Positions 8,939 through 18,277 are shown, counted from the stretch's first letter. The stretch: 64,000 nucleotides of DNA from Cyclobacteriaceae bacterium (GCA_016787605.1 JAEUUE010000140.1:59592-123591); one strand, 5' to 3'. Numbers and translations: made by a program. The notes: generated from the sequence alone by a model not told the origin.

Positions 8939-10624
8939 TCATTTCCACTTCTTCTTAAAGCCCTTTTTGAAGCTCTTCTTGAACGACTTCCCGTTCTCCC
9001 GCTCCTTGGGCTTTCGATCCGTGGCCTCCGGGCCAGCGATATCGACGCGAAGGGGGCGCCCCATGTATTCCATCCCGCGGAAACTCCGCAGGATATGGTC
9101 TTCCTTGCCCTTCTCCACCTCGAAGAAACTATAGGCCCCTTTCAGGTCAATCTTGCCGATGTCCTTCTTTTCCAGCCCGGCCATTTCGTCGAGTACCTCC
9201 AGCATCTTCGATTTGTCGAGCCCATCCATCTTGCCCAGGTTGATGAAGAAACGGGTCCCGGTGAGATAGCGTCCGCCCTTCCCGTCCCCTTTCGTCTCCA
9301 CGTCGTTGAGGTCGGGTGCATTGCGGTAATAGTCGAGGAAGCGATTGAACTCCAGCGAGGCAAAGCGCTTGATGATTTCCTGTTTCGTGAGATGGTTGAG
9401 TTCCTCGTAGACCGAAGGCAGCAAGGCCTCCATTTCCTCCTCGTTGATTTTCACCTCACGCACTTTGTGCATCAGCGCCAGCAACTGCTTCTGGCATACC
9501 TCCGCGCCCGTGGGGACCATCATCCGCTTGATGGGCGTACGCAGTGACTTCTCCACCTGCTTTATGCGTCCCTGTTCGCTCCGGCTGACCAGGGCAATGG
9601 AAATTCCCTTCTTACCGGCCCGCGCCGTGCGACCCGAACGATGGGTGTAGAATTCCATCTCGTCGGGCATATTCATGTGGATCACATGGGTAATATCCTC
9701 CACATCAATACCGCGTGCCGCCACATCGGTGGCCACAAGAATCTGCAACGCCCGGTTTCTGAATTTCATCATCACCCGGTCGCGCTGTTGCTGGGTGAGG
9801 TCGCCGTGGAGGGAGTCGGCGTTATACCCGTCCTTGATCAGCATTTCCGCCACGCGCTGGGTGTCAATTCGTGTGCGGCAAAAGATGAGGCCGAAGATTT
9901 CCGGCGTAAAGTCAAGGATCCGCTTGAGGGCGGCATACTTCTCCCGCTCGGGCACCAGCACATACCGGTGCTCAATGTTTACGTTACCCTTGTTCTGTTC
10001 GCCTACGGTAAGTTCATACGGATTCGTCATGTAGTTCTTCATGATCGAACGAACTTCACGGGGCATGGTGGCCGAGAACAGCCACGTGATTTTGGTCTCT
10101 GGGGTGTAGGAAAGAATCTTGTCAAGATCTTCCTTGAAGCCCATGTTAAGCATTTCATCGGCCTCGTCAAGGACCACAAACCGGATGGTCTCCAGGCGAA
10201 CTGCCTTTCGGTCGATAAGGTCGATGAGTCGCCCCGGCGTAGCCACGATGATCTGCGCTCCTCGTTTCACCTTGCGGATCTGCTCGCCGATACTGGCGCC
10301 ACCGTACACGGCGACGATGTTAAAGGCCTTGAACTTTTCAGAGAAGTTCTCAAGGTCATTGGTGATTTGCAGCGTGAGTTCCCTTGTAGGGGCCAGGACC
10401 AGCGCCTGGGTGTCGCGTTGGGCGTCGTCGACAAGCTCGAGCAAGGGCAACCCGAAGGCGGCCGTTTTGCCGGTTCCCGTCTGGGCCAGGCCGACAAAAT
10501 CTTCAGTTCCTTTCAACAGTACGGGGATAGCCTTCTCCTGGATGGGGGTTGGGGTTTCAAAGCCCAGGAGCTCCACCGACTCGACCAGGCCCGGGGACAA
10601 GCCCAGCGATTCAAATTTTTTCAT
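8939..10624 (-). CDS. deaD: DEAD-box ATP-dependent RNA helicase (DeaD/CsdA-DbpA type)
   Basis: 561 residues from the ATG at 10624; the open frame runs 28 codons further but passes through the promoter-like box at 10630-10637. Helicase motifs: Q-motif near TPTPIQEKA, Walker A AQTGTGKT (47-54), PTREL, TPGR, DEAD at 153-156, SAT at 184-186, then ARGIDVEDI and HRSGRTARAG in the second RecA domain. Residues about 470-540 form a DbpA-type RNA-binding domain, followed by a strongly basic Lys/Phe tail (KKSFKKGFKKK). Such proteins unwind structured RNA in ribosome assembly, mRNA decay and cold adaptation. Single-gene unit, with a hairpin after the stop. Confidence 0.93.
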   Translation of the reverse strand: MKKFESLGLSPGLVESVELLGFETPTPIQEKAIPVLLKGTEDFVGLAQTGTGKTAAFGLPLLELVDDAQRDTQALVLAPTRELTLQITNDLENFSEKFKAFNIVAVYGGASIGEQIRKVKRGAQIIVATPGRLIDLIDRKAVRLETIRFVVLDEADEMLNMGFKEDLDKILSYTPETKITWLFSATMPREVRSIMKNYMTNPYELTVGEQNKGNVNIEHRYVLVPEREKYAALKRILDFTPEIFGLIFCRTRIDTQRVAEMLIKDGYNADSLHGDLTQQQRDRVMMKFRNRALQILVATDVAARGIDVEDITHVIHMNMPDEMEFYTHRSGRTARAGKKGISIALVSRSEQGRIKQVEKSLRTPIKRMMVPTGAEVCQKQLLALMHKVREVKINEEEMEALLPSVYEELNHLTKQEIIKRFASLEFNRFLDYYRNAPDLNDVETKGDGKGGRYLTGTRFFINLGKMDGLDKSKMLEVLDEMAGLEKKDIGKIDLKGAYSFFEVEKGKEDHILRSFRGMEYMGRPLRVDIAGPEATDRKPKERENGKSFKKSFKKGFKKKWK

Positions 10625-10629
10625 TCCCG

Positions 10630-10637
10630 CAAAGGTA
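10630..10637 (-). promoter_or_regulatory. Candidate -7 box TACCTTTG for deaD
   Basis: On the minus strand TACCTTTG fits the Bacteroidota -7 consensus TAnnTTTG and ends five bases before the ATG, implying a very short or absent leader. No good -33 TTG is seen at the right distance, so the call rests on the -7 match and position. Confidence 0.35.
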
Positions 10638-10941
10638 CGGCTTATCGGACGGTATGGCCGGAAAAACAAATAATCGAGGCCAATCAGGCACCCAAGCGAT
10701 CTGAACAAAATAAATCACCGTCAATCAAGGCTCCGACAGAACAAACCGGGTCTGCCGGTCTCCCTTCTCAAGGTTCGCCGTTCACGGAATTCCATCGTCC
10801 CGGGCATGGCCTAAAGGCTACCTTTGCGCCACTTTGCCTAAAAACAGGTCAAACGGCCACCCTTTTATGTGTATGGGCCAACTTTTACGGCTGGAATCTG
10901 TTTTAAAGCTCTGGACTAAACGGAATATGCATTCGATACCT
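10638..10941. other. Non-coding gap between divergent genes
   Basis: This stretch, with the adjacent -7 box, is the only gap over 300 bases. It has no credible coding frame, tRNA or clear hairpin. On the plus strand a second TACCTTTG at 10819-10826 could be the promoter of the outer-membrane protein gene, giving it a leader of roughly 110 bases. Otherwise I see nothing. Confidence 0.5.
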
Positions 10942-13857
10942 ATGAAGAAAGGAATTTGGGTCGGTTTTCTCCTTACCCTGGCCCTGGCTGCCACGGCGCA
11001 AACCCAGGAAGGCAAAGGGAAGATCACCGGCGTGGTGCTCGATGCCTCCAACCAGGCCCCCGTGGAATTTGCCACGGTAGCCCTTACCCTTCCGAATTCA
11101 GACAAGCCTGTAAACGGAGCTATTTGTGATGACAAGGGACGGTTTACCATCACTAAAGTTCCCAACGGAACGTACCGCCTGGTCATCTCCTTCATTGGCT
11201 ATGAGAATACCGTTGTCAATAACATCACCATTTCCGATCGCAGGTCAAGCGTGGAAGCTGGTTCCATCAAACTGGCCACCGGCTCGAAAGAACTGGAGGC
11301 CGTAACCGTGGAAGGTCAGCGCGCCGTTGTGGAAGAGAAAGTGGACCGGACCGTATACAATGCAGAAAATGACGCCACCGCACGGGGCGGCGACGCGACA
11401 GATGTCCTTAAGCGAGTGCCTCTCCTCACGGTCGACATGGACGGCAACGTATCGCTCCGCGGAAATTCCAACATCCGGGTACTCATCAACAACAAGCCGT
11501 CCACGATCACCGCCAGCAGCGTGGCCGATGCCCTCAAGCAGATTCCCGCCGACCAGATCAAGACAGTCGAGGTAATTACCTCTCCCTCCGCCAAGTACGA
11601 TGCCGAAGGATCCGCTGGGATCATCAACATCATTACCAAAAAGAATACGCTTCAGGGCCTTACCCTGAACATCGACGGAAGCGCCGGGTACCGGGGCTCC
11701 AACCTCGGGCTCAATGGAAACTACCGACGCAAGAACATGGGCTTTTCCCTCGGGGGATTCGGCCGCAGCAGCTACAATGTGGATGGCAAGTTCTCCAACA
11801 GCCAGAAGACCATTTCCGGAGCCAACGAATCGCTCACGCTCCAGAGCGCAGATACCCGCCGCAATGACTTGTTCGGCAACGTCAACTTCGGATGGGATTG
11901 GGACATCAATGCCACCAACTCCCTGGCCGCCAGCGTGCGTTACGGCGCTCGGAACGGCTACAACTACCAGGACAACCTGCTCTCCCAGAATTACCAGAAC
12001 AACGTGCTGGTCACCAGCAGCCTTCGCCAGGTGGAAGTGGATGACCGGTCGGGCAACGTCGATGCCAGCCTGACATATACCCACCTCTTCAAGAAACCCC
12101 AGCGCGAGTTCAGCCTGTTGGGCCAGTACAGCCGCAATAACCGGAACAACGACTTCTACAACTACATCCTCAATGAGTCGGATCTGTCCGTCACCCAGCG
12201 GCTGCGGAATGACAACATTAGTTTCAACGAAGAGGTAACCGTACAAGCCGATTATCAGACGCCCATCAGCACCAACCAACTGCTCGAATTTGGCGGGAAG
12301 GCCATCCTCCGGAAAGTATCCAGCGACTATACCTCTTTCCAGGCTACCGGTCCTACGGATCCCTATACGCCCGTGCCTAACAGCAACCTCTCCAATGTGT
12401 TTACCTACAACCAGGACATCGGAGCCACCTATGTTTCCTACCTCTACAGCTCCAAGTCGGGGTATAGCTTCAAGGCCGGCACGCGGTATGAATACACTAC
12501 CATTACCGCCAACTTCGCCACCGAGAAGGGACCTGTAGATATTCCGTCATACAATGTGCTGGTGCCCAGCGCGAACGTCTCAAAGCGGCTGAAAAACGGA
12601 AGCACGGTGAAAGTAGCCTACAACCGCCGCATCCAGCGCCCCAGCATCCAGTTCCTCAACCCGAACATCCAGTTCAGCAACCCGTACAATATTTCAACGG
12701 GCAACCCGAACCTGGAGCCCGAATTCACCAACAACTACGAGTTGTCCTACAGCACTTCGGTGAAGAGTGTCAACCTGAACTTCTCCACCTTCGTGCGCAA
12801 TACCGATAACGCCATTCAAAGCATCCGCACCGTGCTGGGCAACAACCCCGCTGATCCGGACACGCTCACCACCAACTACCAGAACATCGGCCGGGAAGAT
12901 GCCTACGGGGGCAGTGTCTTTGCCAACATAAACCTCTCGAGCAAGCTCATGCTCAACTTCGGCACCGACGTGTACTATGCCGTGCTGAAGAACAATGACC
13001 CCAATCCGCTTTACAACGCCAGCAACACCGGCTGGGTGGCCAACCTGAGGCTCTTTGGAAGCTACACCATCAAGAACGGCTGGGGCCTTCAATTCTTCAG
13101 CTTCTACCGCGGACCGCAGGTGACCCTGCAGGGCCAGCAGGGCAACTTCTACGTCTACAGCCTCGCGGTCAGGAAAGAGTTCGCCAACAAGAAAGGCAGC
13201 ATCGGCATCGGCGCCGAGCAGTTCCTCACGTCCGCCATGCGGATTGAAAATACCACCAAGTCACCGATCATCGATCAGCGGAGCGTAACCGATCTCTACA
13301 ACATGAACTTCAAGATCACGTTCGGGTATCGCATCGGCAAGATGAGTTTCGACGGCAACCGCCGCCGTAAGCGCTCCATCAACAACGACGACCTGAAAGA
13401 CGGCGGTGAGATGGGAGGCGAGGGCGGAGGCCAGGGCATGGCCCAGGGTGGCGCGCCGATGGGTGGTGGCCAGCGTCCCGCCGTGGCCGCACCGGCTGGC
13501 GCCGCAGCTGCACGTCCCGCGCAGACGCCGCCCGCCAACCCGGCTGCCGTGGTCAACGCTGCCGGAACGTGGACTTACACGATTGAATCCCCCCGAGGCG
13601 GCGGCGGAACCCTCACCCTCCGGAAGGAGGGAGATAAGTACTCCGGCGTGATTGTCAGCAGCACGACCAATCGCGAAGTTCCCCTTACCTCGGTGTCGGT
13701 CAACGGCAATGAACTAACCTACACCTACGACATGACGTTCGGGCCAAACACGACTACGATCCAGGTGAAGTCTATCATCACCGGGGACGAAATGACCGGC
13801 ACGATGTCGCTGGGGCAGTTCGGAACATACCCGGTTAAGGCCAAGCGCAATCCGTAG
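10942..13857 (+). CDS. Outer-membrane beta-barrel protein, TonB-receptor-like, with extra C-terminal domain
   Basis: 971 residues from the ATG at 10942, which begins a clean signal peptide (MKKG, hydrophobic core, ending ATAQ); ATG 10927 is an alternative. Residues about 22-115 are a carboxypeptidase-regulatory-like beta-sandwich (GKITGVVLDASNQAPVEFAT). A TonB plug-like domain follows to about 230 (DVLKRVPLLTVDMDGNVSLR). An Asn/Tyr-rich barrel extends to about 815. This matches Bacteroidota 'outer membrane beta-barrel family' proteins related to TonB-dependent receptors. Unusually, the barrel is followed by a Gly/Met/Gln linker, an Ala/Pro linker and a beta-rich domain at about 873-968 (GTWTYTIESPRGGGGTLTL). 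No SusD partner is adjacent, so the substrate is unknown. Confidence 0.88.
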   Translation: MKKGIWVGFLLTLALAATAQTQEGKGKITGVVLDASNQAPVEFATVALTLPNSDKPVNGAICDDKGRFTITKVPNGTYRLVISFIGYENTVVNNITISDRRSSVEAGSIKLATGSKELEAVTVEGQRAVVEEKVDRTVYNAENDATARGGDATDVLKRVPLLTVDMDGNVSLRGNSNIRVLINNKPSTITASSVADALKQIPADQIKTVEVITSPSAKYDAEGSAGIINIITKKNTLQGLTLNIDGSAGYRGSNLGLNGNYRRKNMGFSLGGFGRSSYNVDGKFSNSQKTISGANESLTLQSADTRRNDLFGNVNFGWDWDINATNSLAASVRYGARNGYNYQDNLLSQNYQNNVLVTSSLRQVEVDDRSGNVDASLTYTHLFKKPQREFSLLGQYSRNNRNNDFYNYILNESDLSVTQRLRNDNISFNEEVTVQADYQTPISTNQLLEFGGKAILRKVSSDYTSFQATGPTDPYTPVPNSNLSNVFTYNQDIGATYVSYLYSSKSGYSFKAGTRYEYTTITANFATEKGPVDIPSYNVLVPSANVSKRLKNGSTVKVAYNRRIQRPSIQFLNPNIQFSNPYNISTGNPNLEPEFTNNYELSYSTSVKSVNLNFSTFVRNTDNAIQSIRTVLGNNPADPDTLTTNYQNIGREDAYGGSVFANINLSSKLMLNFGTDVYYAVLKNNDPNPLYNASNTGWVANLRLFGSYTIKNGWGLQFFSFYRGPQVTLQGQQGNFYVYSLAVRKEFANKKGSIGIGAEQFLTSAMRIENTTKSPIIDQRSVTDLYNMNFKITFGYRIGKMSFDGNRRRKRSINNDDLKDGGEMGGEGGGQGMAQGGAPMGGGQRPAVAAPAGAAAARPAQTPPANPAAVVNAAGTWTYTIESPRGGGGTLTLRKEGDKYSGVIVSSTTNREVPLTSVSVNGNELTYTYDMTFGPNTTTIQVKSIITGDEMTGTMSLGQFGTYPVKAKRNP

Positions 13858-13877
13858 AGCAAGCTTCCCACCCTAAT

Positions 13878-13909
13878 CCTTAGCACCGGGATAAATCCCG
13901 GTGCTAAGG
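13878..13909. repeat. Perfect intergenic palindrome (REP-like or terminator)
   Basis: CCTTAGCACCGGG (13878-13890) and CCCGGTGCTAAGG (13897-13909) are perfectly complementary; with the flanking A and T the stem reaches 14 bp around a TAAA loop. It lies 20 bases after the barrel-protein stop and is followed by GAATTTTCC. It can act as a terminator; its form also resembles dispersed palindromic repeats. Confidence 0.65.
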
Positions 13910-13940
13910 GAATTTTCCTATCTTGGTCCATTGCACGTCT

Positions 13941-16226
13941 ATGGCCAAGCTCTCCCGGTTCGCCGAAGCTTTCTTCTATTCCTTTCCCGTCCAGCTGCTG
14001 CTGAATAACCTTCGGCGCAACCATGTGCTGGTGCTGTGCTGGGTGATCCTGTTTGCCATGATCACGGGGAACTTCGGCAAATACCTGGGTATTCCCTACC
14101 TGTTCCTTGACCCGGAGTACCTCAACGAGGTAAACTTTACGAGTTTCCTGATCATCGGGGTGATGGTATCCGGATTTACGGCCGCCTTCAATATCACGTG
14201 CTACATCACCGACGGGCATCGCTTCAGTTTCATCGCAGCGCTGCCCAACCCGTTCAACAAGTTCAGCTTGAACAACAGCATCATCCCTGTCGCCTTCTTC
14301 ATGACCTACCTCTACCAGATGGTCAGCTTCCAGGTCAGCAACGAGTTTACCACGGGGATGGAACTGGTACTCGCCATCACCGGCTTCCTGTCGGGAATGG
14401 CCCTGATGGCGGGCATTCTTCAGGTCTACTTCATTTTCACGCAGAAGGACATCTTCAAGTACATGGTCTGCCGGCTGGATGAAGTGGGAAAGAAGACCGT
14501 GAACATCACCCGGGCCAGCCTGATGAAGAAAACCGACCTGGCACGGAGAAACCAGATACGGGTTGACAATTATCTCACCCACAGTCTTCGCTTCAAGAAG
14601 GTGAAGGACGAGAAGGATTTCTACGACAAGGAAATGCTTCAGAAAGTATTCGACCAGAACCAGTTCAACCTGGTCCTCATCGAATTGCTGATCTTTGGCA
14701 TGGTTCTCGTTCTGGGGATATTCAAAGATTACCCTTCCTTTCAACTTCCGGCCGCGGCCAGCGCCATGATCTTCCTGACCATTTTCGTCATGCTGTCGGG
14801 AGCATTCACGTACTGGTTTGGCGGGTGGTCCACGACAACGGCCCTGGTGCTTTTCCTGCTTTTCAACCACCTCGTCGGGGAAGGGCTGCTTACCAAGAAA
14901 TATCCCGCCTTCGGCCTGGACTATTCCAGCCCCCCGGTTGCCTATACCATCGACAACCTGCGGAAGCACTCCGACAGCGTTCACATTGCCCAGGCCAGGA
15001 GGCATACCCTGGAAATCCTGGAAAACTGGAAGAGTAAATTTGGCCCCGATGAAAAGCCCAAAATGGTTTTCATCTGTGCCAGCGGTGGAGGCAAACGGGC
15101 CGCGTTGTGGACCCTCACCGCGCTGCAAACGGCCGACAGTCTGACCGGGGGCCGCCTGATGAACCAGAGCATCCTGATCACCGGCGCTTCGGGTGGCCTG
15201 ATCGGCGCCAGCTATTTTCGCGAGGCAGTCTTGCGTCAGAAACTGGGGCAACCTGTTCATCCACACAGCCCTGTTCACCGGGAGAAAATCGCCACCGACA
15301 ACCTCAATCCCCTGATCTTCAGTTTGCTCGCGAACGACCTTTTTGTCGGATTTACGCGATTTGAGTACGAGGGACACAGCTATCTCCGCGACCGGGGATA
15401 CACGTTTGAAGAGCAACTCAACCTGGATACGGAGTTGATGATGGACAAGACCATTTCCGATTACCACGAGGCAGAAACCAACGCACTGATCCCGATGATG
15501 ATCCTGTCTCCCACCATCGTCAACGACGGGAGAAAGCTCTATATCTCCGCCCAGCCTGTAGCCTACATGAATGCTGAAATCCTGAATTTCCCCACCTATG
15601 GCAACCACAAACTCAGCGGGGTGGACTTCCAGCTCCTCTTTGAAGATCATGGCGGCCCGAGCCTGAGGTTTCTGTCCGCTTTGCGGATGAATGCCACCTT
15701 TCCCTATATCACCCCCAACACTACCCTGCCCACGCAGCCTCCCATCCGGATCATGGATGCCGGCATCTCGGACAATTTTGGAATCACTGACGCGGTGAGG
15801 TTCCTCTATTCGTTCCGTGATTGGATCGCCGCCAATACGTCGGGGATTGTGATTCTGTCCATCCGCGACTCCCCGAAGGTCACACCCGTCACCGAAGAGA
15901 AAGACAACACCATCATCGACGACTTTACCCAACCGATCGCCAGCGTGTACAATAACTTCGAGAACTTCCAGGACATCACCAACGACAACCTGGTGGGGTA
16001 TGCACGCACATGGTTTCAAGGACCTATCGATCGGATCGATATCCAATACACACCGATGTCCTACGTGCCCATCCTGCAAAACATGGACAGTATCCGGCAG
16101 CACAGCACCAGGGCGTCGCTTAGCTGGAGGCTGACTACGCGGGAAAAAATCAATGTCATCGAGACCATGAACCTCGAAGCCAATCAACAGAGTCTGAAAA
16201 GGCTTAAGGTACTCCTGAAAGACTAA
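13941..16226 (+). CDS. Membrane-anchored patatin-like phospholipase-domain protein
   Basis: 761 residues from the ATG at 13941; a TTG six codons earlier is less likely. The N-terminal half has about seven hydrophobic segments (near 27-43, 63-84, 108-130, 140-162, 245-260, 270-292 and 298-310). The C-terminal half carries patatin features: a glycine-rich oxyanion-hole segment ASGGGKR near 380-386, nucleophile Ser417 in GASGG and the aspartate of MDAGISDN near 600. Patatin domains are lipid acyl hydrolases using a Ser-Asp dyad. Fusion to a multi-pass membrane domain suggests action on inner-membrane lipids, but the substrate is unknown. The preceding palindrome separates it from the barrel-protein gene; the CbiX-like gene follows with its own operator-like site. 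Confidence 0.8.
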   Translation: MAKLSRFAEAFFYSFPVQLLLNNLRRNHVLVLCWVILFAMITGNFGKYLGIPYLFLDPEYLNEVNFTSFLIIGVMVSGFTAAFNITCYITDGHRFSFIAALPNPFNKFSLNNSIIPVAFFMTYLYQMVSFQVSNEFTTGMELVLAITGFLSGMALMAGILQVYFIFTQKDIFKYMVCRLDEVGKKTVNITRASLMKKTDLARRNQIRVDNYLTHSLRFKKVKDEKDFYDKEMLQKVFDQNQFNLVLIELLIFGMVLVLGIFKDYPSFQLPAAASAMIFLTIFVMLSGAFTYWFGGWSTTTALVLFLLFNHLVGEGLLTKKYPAFGLDYSSPPVAYTIDNLRKHSDSVHIAQARRHTLEILENWKSKFGPDEKPKMVFICASGGGKRAALWTLTALQTADSLTGGRLMNQSILITGASGGLIGASYFREAVLRQKLGQPVHPHSPVHREKIATDNLNPLIFSLLANDLFVGFTRFEYEGHSYLRDRGYTFEEQLNLDTELMMDKTISDYHEAETNALIPMMILSPTIVNDGRKLYISAQPVAYMNAEILNFPTYGNHKLSGVDFQLLFEDHGGPSLRFLSALRMNATFPYITPNTTLPTQPPIRIMDAGISDNFGITDAVRFLYSFRDWIAANTSGIVILSIRDSPKVTPVTEEKDNTIIDDFTQPIASVYNNFENFQDITNDNLVGYARTWFQGPIDRIDIQYTPMSYVPILQNMDSIRQHSTRASLSWRLTTREKINVIETMNLEANQQSLKRLKVLLKD

Positions 16227-16302
16227 TACGGGGTCGGAAAAGCCCTCGGAAGGGGAATTATTCCAGGCTATTGCCTAATTCCAAACCAAACGCTTAATTT
16301 GT

Positions 16303-16323
16303 TATTTAGAATTTGTCTAAATA
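16303..16323 (+). promoter_or_regulatory. Operator-like palindrome upstream of the CbiX-like gene
   Basis: TATTTAGA (16303-16310) and TCTAAATA (16316-16323) are perfect inverted repeats around ATTTG, ending eight bases before the ATG at 16332. The 8-5-8 layout and TTTAGA/TCTAAA half-sites resemble binding sites of DtxR/MntR-type metal-responsive repressors. Regulator identity is inferred from shape and from the metal-related gene downstream. Confidence 0.5.
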
Positions 16324-16331
16324 TAAATACT

Positions 16332-17315
16332 ATGCGTTTGATCCTGATTTCAGCTCTATTGGGGGTTTTTCACCTTTCATTCGGCCAGCAAAGCCCCCGC
16401 GTTGGTGTCCTGGTACTTGCCCACGGGGCCGGGCAAACATGGAACCAACAGGTTATAGATGCCACCAAATCCGTTGCGGCCAAATACCCGACAGAGGTGG
16501 CCTTTGGTATGGCCCTGCCGCGTACCATGCAGGAAGGGATTGATAAGCTGGAGGCTAAGGGGGTGAAGGAAATTGTTGTCGTTCCTCTCTTCATCTCTTC
16601 CCATAGTTTCATCATTCGCCAATCGGAGTACCTGCTCGGGCTACGCGAAAAGCTGGCGGATCCTCCAATGGTTATGGACCACAGCAACGATGCCCCTGCC
16701 GGGACCTCATCGCACGGTGGCCATGACTCCGGGCATGCGGGTAGCCATGGCAGCAATCATTCCATGAATCATACCGGAACCACCCATGGCAATGAACCCA
16801 CCTCGCTGCCCCGGCTGACTGTTCACTCCCAAATCAAGTTCGCCCGACCCCTTGATGATCACCCGTTGGTTGCCCAGATTCTTGCCGATCGAATTGCCTC
16901 GCTCAGCAAGGATCCCGCCCGGGAAACCGTCATCCTCGTGGGGCACGGACCCAACCCTGAAGACGACAACCGAAACTGGGTGCGTGATATGGAGAGTCTG
17001 GCATCACAGGTACGCCAGCTGCAGGAAACGTCTGGCAAGTCTTCCAGGATGATACTCTGCGCCACCGTGCGTGACGACGCGGATCCTGCCCTGTACAACC
17101 AGGCCAAAGAAAACTTGCGCAGTCTCGTTCGGCAGGGAAGTCAACAAGGCGATGTAATCGTCGTACCGGTATTCCTCTCCAGTGGTTCCGTTGAGCAGAA
17201 AGTGGCCAGCCGCCTGGAAGGCCTTCGCTTTGCCTGGGAGGGGAAAACGCTGTTGCCTGACCCCCGGATCTCAGCGTTCATCATGGACTCGGTTGAAAAA
17301 CAACTCAAACCCTGA
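16332..17315 (+). CDS. Secreted CbiX/sirohydrochlorin-chelatase-like protein with His-rich insert
   Basis: 327 residues from the ATG at 16332, which starts a signal peptide (MRLILISALLGVFHLSFGQ). Two CbiX-like halves follow. The first (about 23-115) has LVLAHGAG (His31) and PLFISSHSF (His91), the pair expected for metal binding in class II chelatases. The second (about 160-325) has LVGHGPNPE (His205), but its other position reads FLSSGSVEQ, so the second His is absent. Between them, residues 116-152 contain eight histidines among Gly, Ser and Asn. Family members insert Co, Fe or Ni into tetrapyrroles in the cytoplasm; an exported form suggests periplasmic metal or haem handling instead (inference). 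The operator-like palindrome upstream supports metal regulation. It ends three bases from the convergent menA stop. Confidence 0.8.
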   Translation: MRLILISALLGVFHLSFGQQSPRVGVLVLAHGAGQTWNQQVIDATKSVAAKYPTEVAFGMALPRTMQEGIDKLEAKGVKEIVVVPLFISSHSFIIRQSEYLLGLREKLADPPMVMDHSNDAPAGTSSHGGHDSGHAGSHGSNHSMNHTGTTHGNEPTSLPRLTVHSQIKFARPLDDHPLVAQILADRIASLSKDPARETVILVGHGPNPEDDNRNWVRDMESLASQVRQLQETSGKSSRMILCATVRDDADPALYNQAKENLRSLVRQGSQQGDVIVVPVFLSSGSVEQKVASRLEGLRFAWEGKTLLPDPRISAFIMDSVEKQLKP

Positions 17316-17317
17316 GC

Positions 17318-18217
17318 TCAGCCCGCCAACCACTGGCCGGCACCAAAAAGCACCACAAACAGCAAGGTGCTCAGTGCCATCCGCTTTAAGTAAGGATCCA
17401 GTTCGGACGACGGCTTTTCGTTGACGCCCTTGCCGATCAGGAAGAACAGGGGAACAGAAAGAAGAAACAGAAACTGGATGGGCGACCGGTATGTCTGCCA
17501 CGTATAGAAGACGGCGGAGACCAACCCACCACCCAGCAAAAACCAATGATAGATTCCGGCCTTAGTCTTGCCTAACCGCACCGGGATGGAATATTTGCCC
17601 GCCTGCCGGTCTGACTCAATGTCACGCATGTTGTTGATGTTGAGGACACCCACAGAAAACAAGCCGATTGCCAGGGCCATCCACAGGCTTGTCCAGGACA
17701 CCGCTTGTGTGAACAGGAACATCGTGCCGGCTACTCCTACCCCTCCGAAAAAAATAAGGACCGACAAATCCCCGAGGCCTGCATACCCATAGGGCCTCCT
17801 GCCCACAGTATAGAGGATAGCCGCCGCAATGCAGAGCAAGCCCAACCCAAGGAAGGTCAGGAGAAGTTGGTAGTCATAGCCAAAGGCAACCCACAACAAG
17901 CTGATGCCACTTCCAAGGCAAAGCAGCACGAAAACAACTATGGCCGCCCGCATGCGTTCGGCGGAAATGATTCCCGTCTGCACGGCCCGGCCAGGGCCGG
18001 TACGACCGGCATGGTCCGCCCCGTTTACGGAGTCACCATAGTCGTTGGCCAGGTTGGAGAGAATCTGCAAAAGAACCGTGGTCAGGCAGCAGAGCCCGAA
18101 AATCAGCCCATTGAATTTGCCCTCTGAAGCCGCCAAAATCCCCCCCATCGTCACCGAGGACAGCGCCAGGGGTAGCGTCCTGAGCCGGAAAGCACTAATC
18201 CATGCCGACACGTTCAT
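17318..18217 (-). CDS. menA: 1,4-dihydroxy-2-naphthoate polyprenyltransferase
   Basis: 299 residues with eight or nine membrane segments, typical of UbiA-superfamily MenA. The first aspartate-rich motif NDYGDSVNGAD near residue 62 binds the prenyl diphosphate through Mg; the second, DIESDRQAGK, lies near 195. MenA joins a polyprenyl chain to 1,4-dihydroxy-2-naphthoate, giving demethylmenaquinone at the inner membrane. Last gene of an apparent four-gene minus-strand operon (two glutathione peroxidases, doxX, menA), 60 bases after doxX. The company of peroxidases and DoxX suggests a redox or quinone-protection theme. No other men genes are in view. Confidence 0.93.
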   Translation of the reverse strand: MNVSAWISAFRLRTLPLALSSVTMGGILAASEGKFNGLIFGLCCLTTVLLQILSNLANDYGDSVNGADHAGRTGPGRAVQTGIISAERMRAAIVVFVLLCLGSGISLLWVAFGYDYQLLLTFLGLGLLCIAAAILYTVGRRPYGYAGLGDLSVLIFFGGVGVAGTMFLFTQAVSWTSLWMALAIGLFSVGVLNINNMRDIESDRQAGKYSIPVRLGKTKAGIYHWFLLGGGLVSAVFYTWQTYRSPIQFLFLLSVPLFFLIGKGVNEKPSSELDPYLKRMALSTLLFVVLFGAGQWLAG

Positions 18218-18277
18218 ACCGCGTGAAGTTCTGATTTCTTGGCTGACTGATCAAATGAATGCCCGTCCAGGATATCG

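Noticed and set aside
13725-16187. An 820-residue open frame on the minus strand across the patatin-like gene
   Set aside because: It is a composition shadow: the plus strand has clear catalytic motifs and membrane segments, while the minus frame lacks a recognisable domain and starts and ends inside other genes. The 284-residue frame opposite araA is the same effect.
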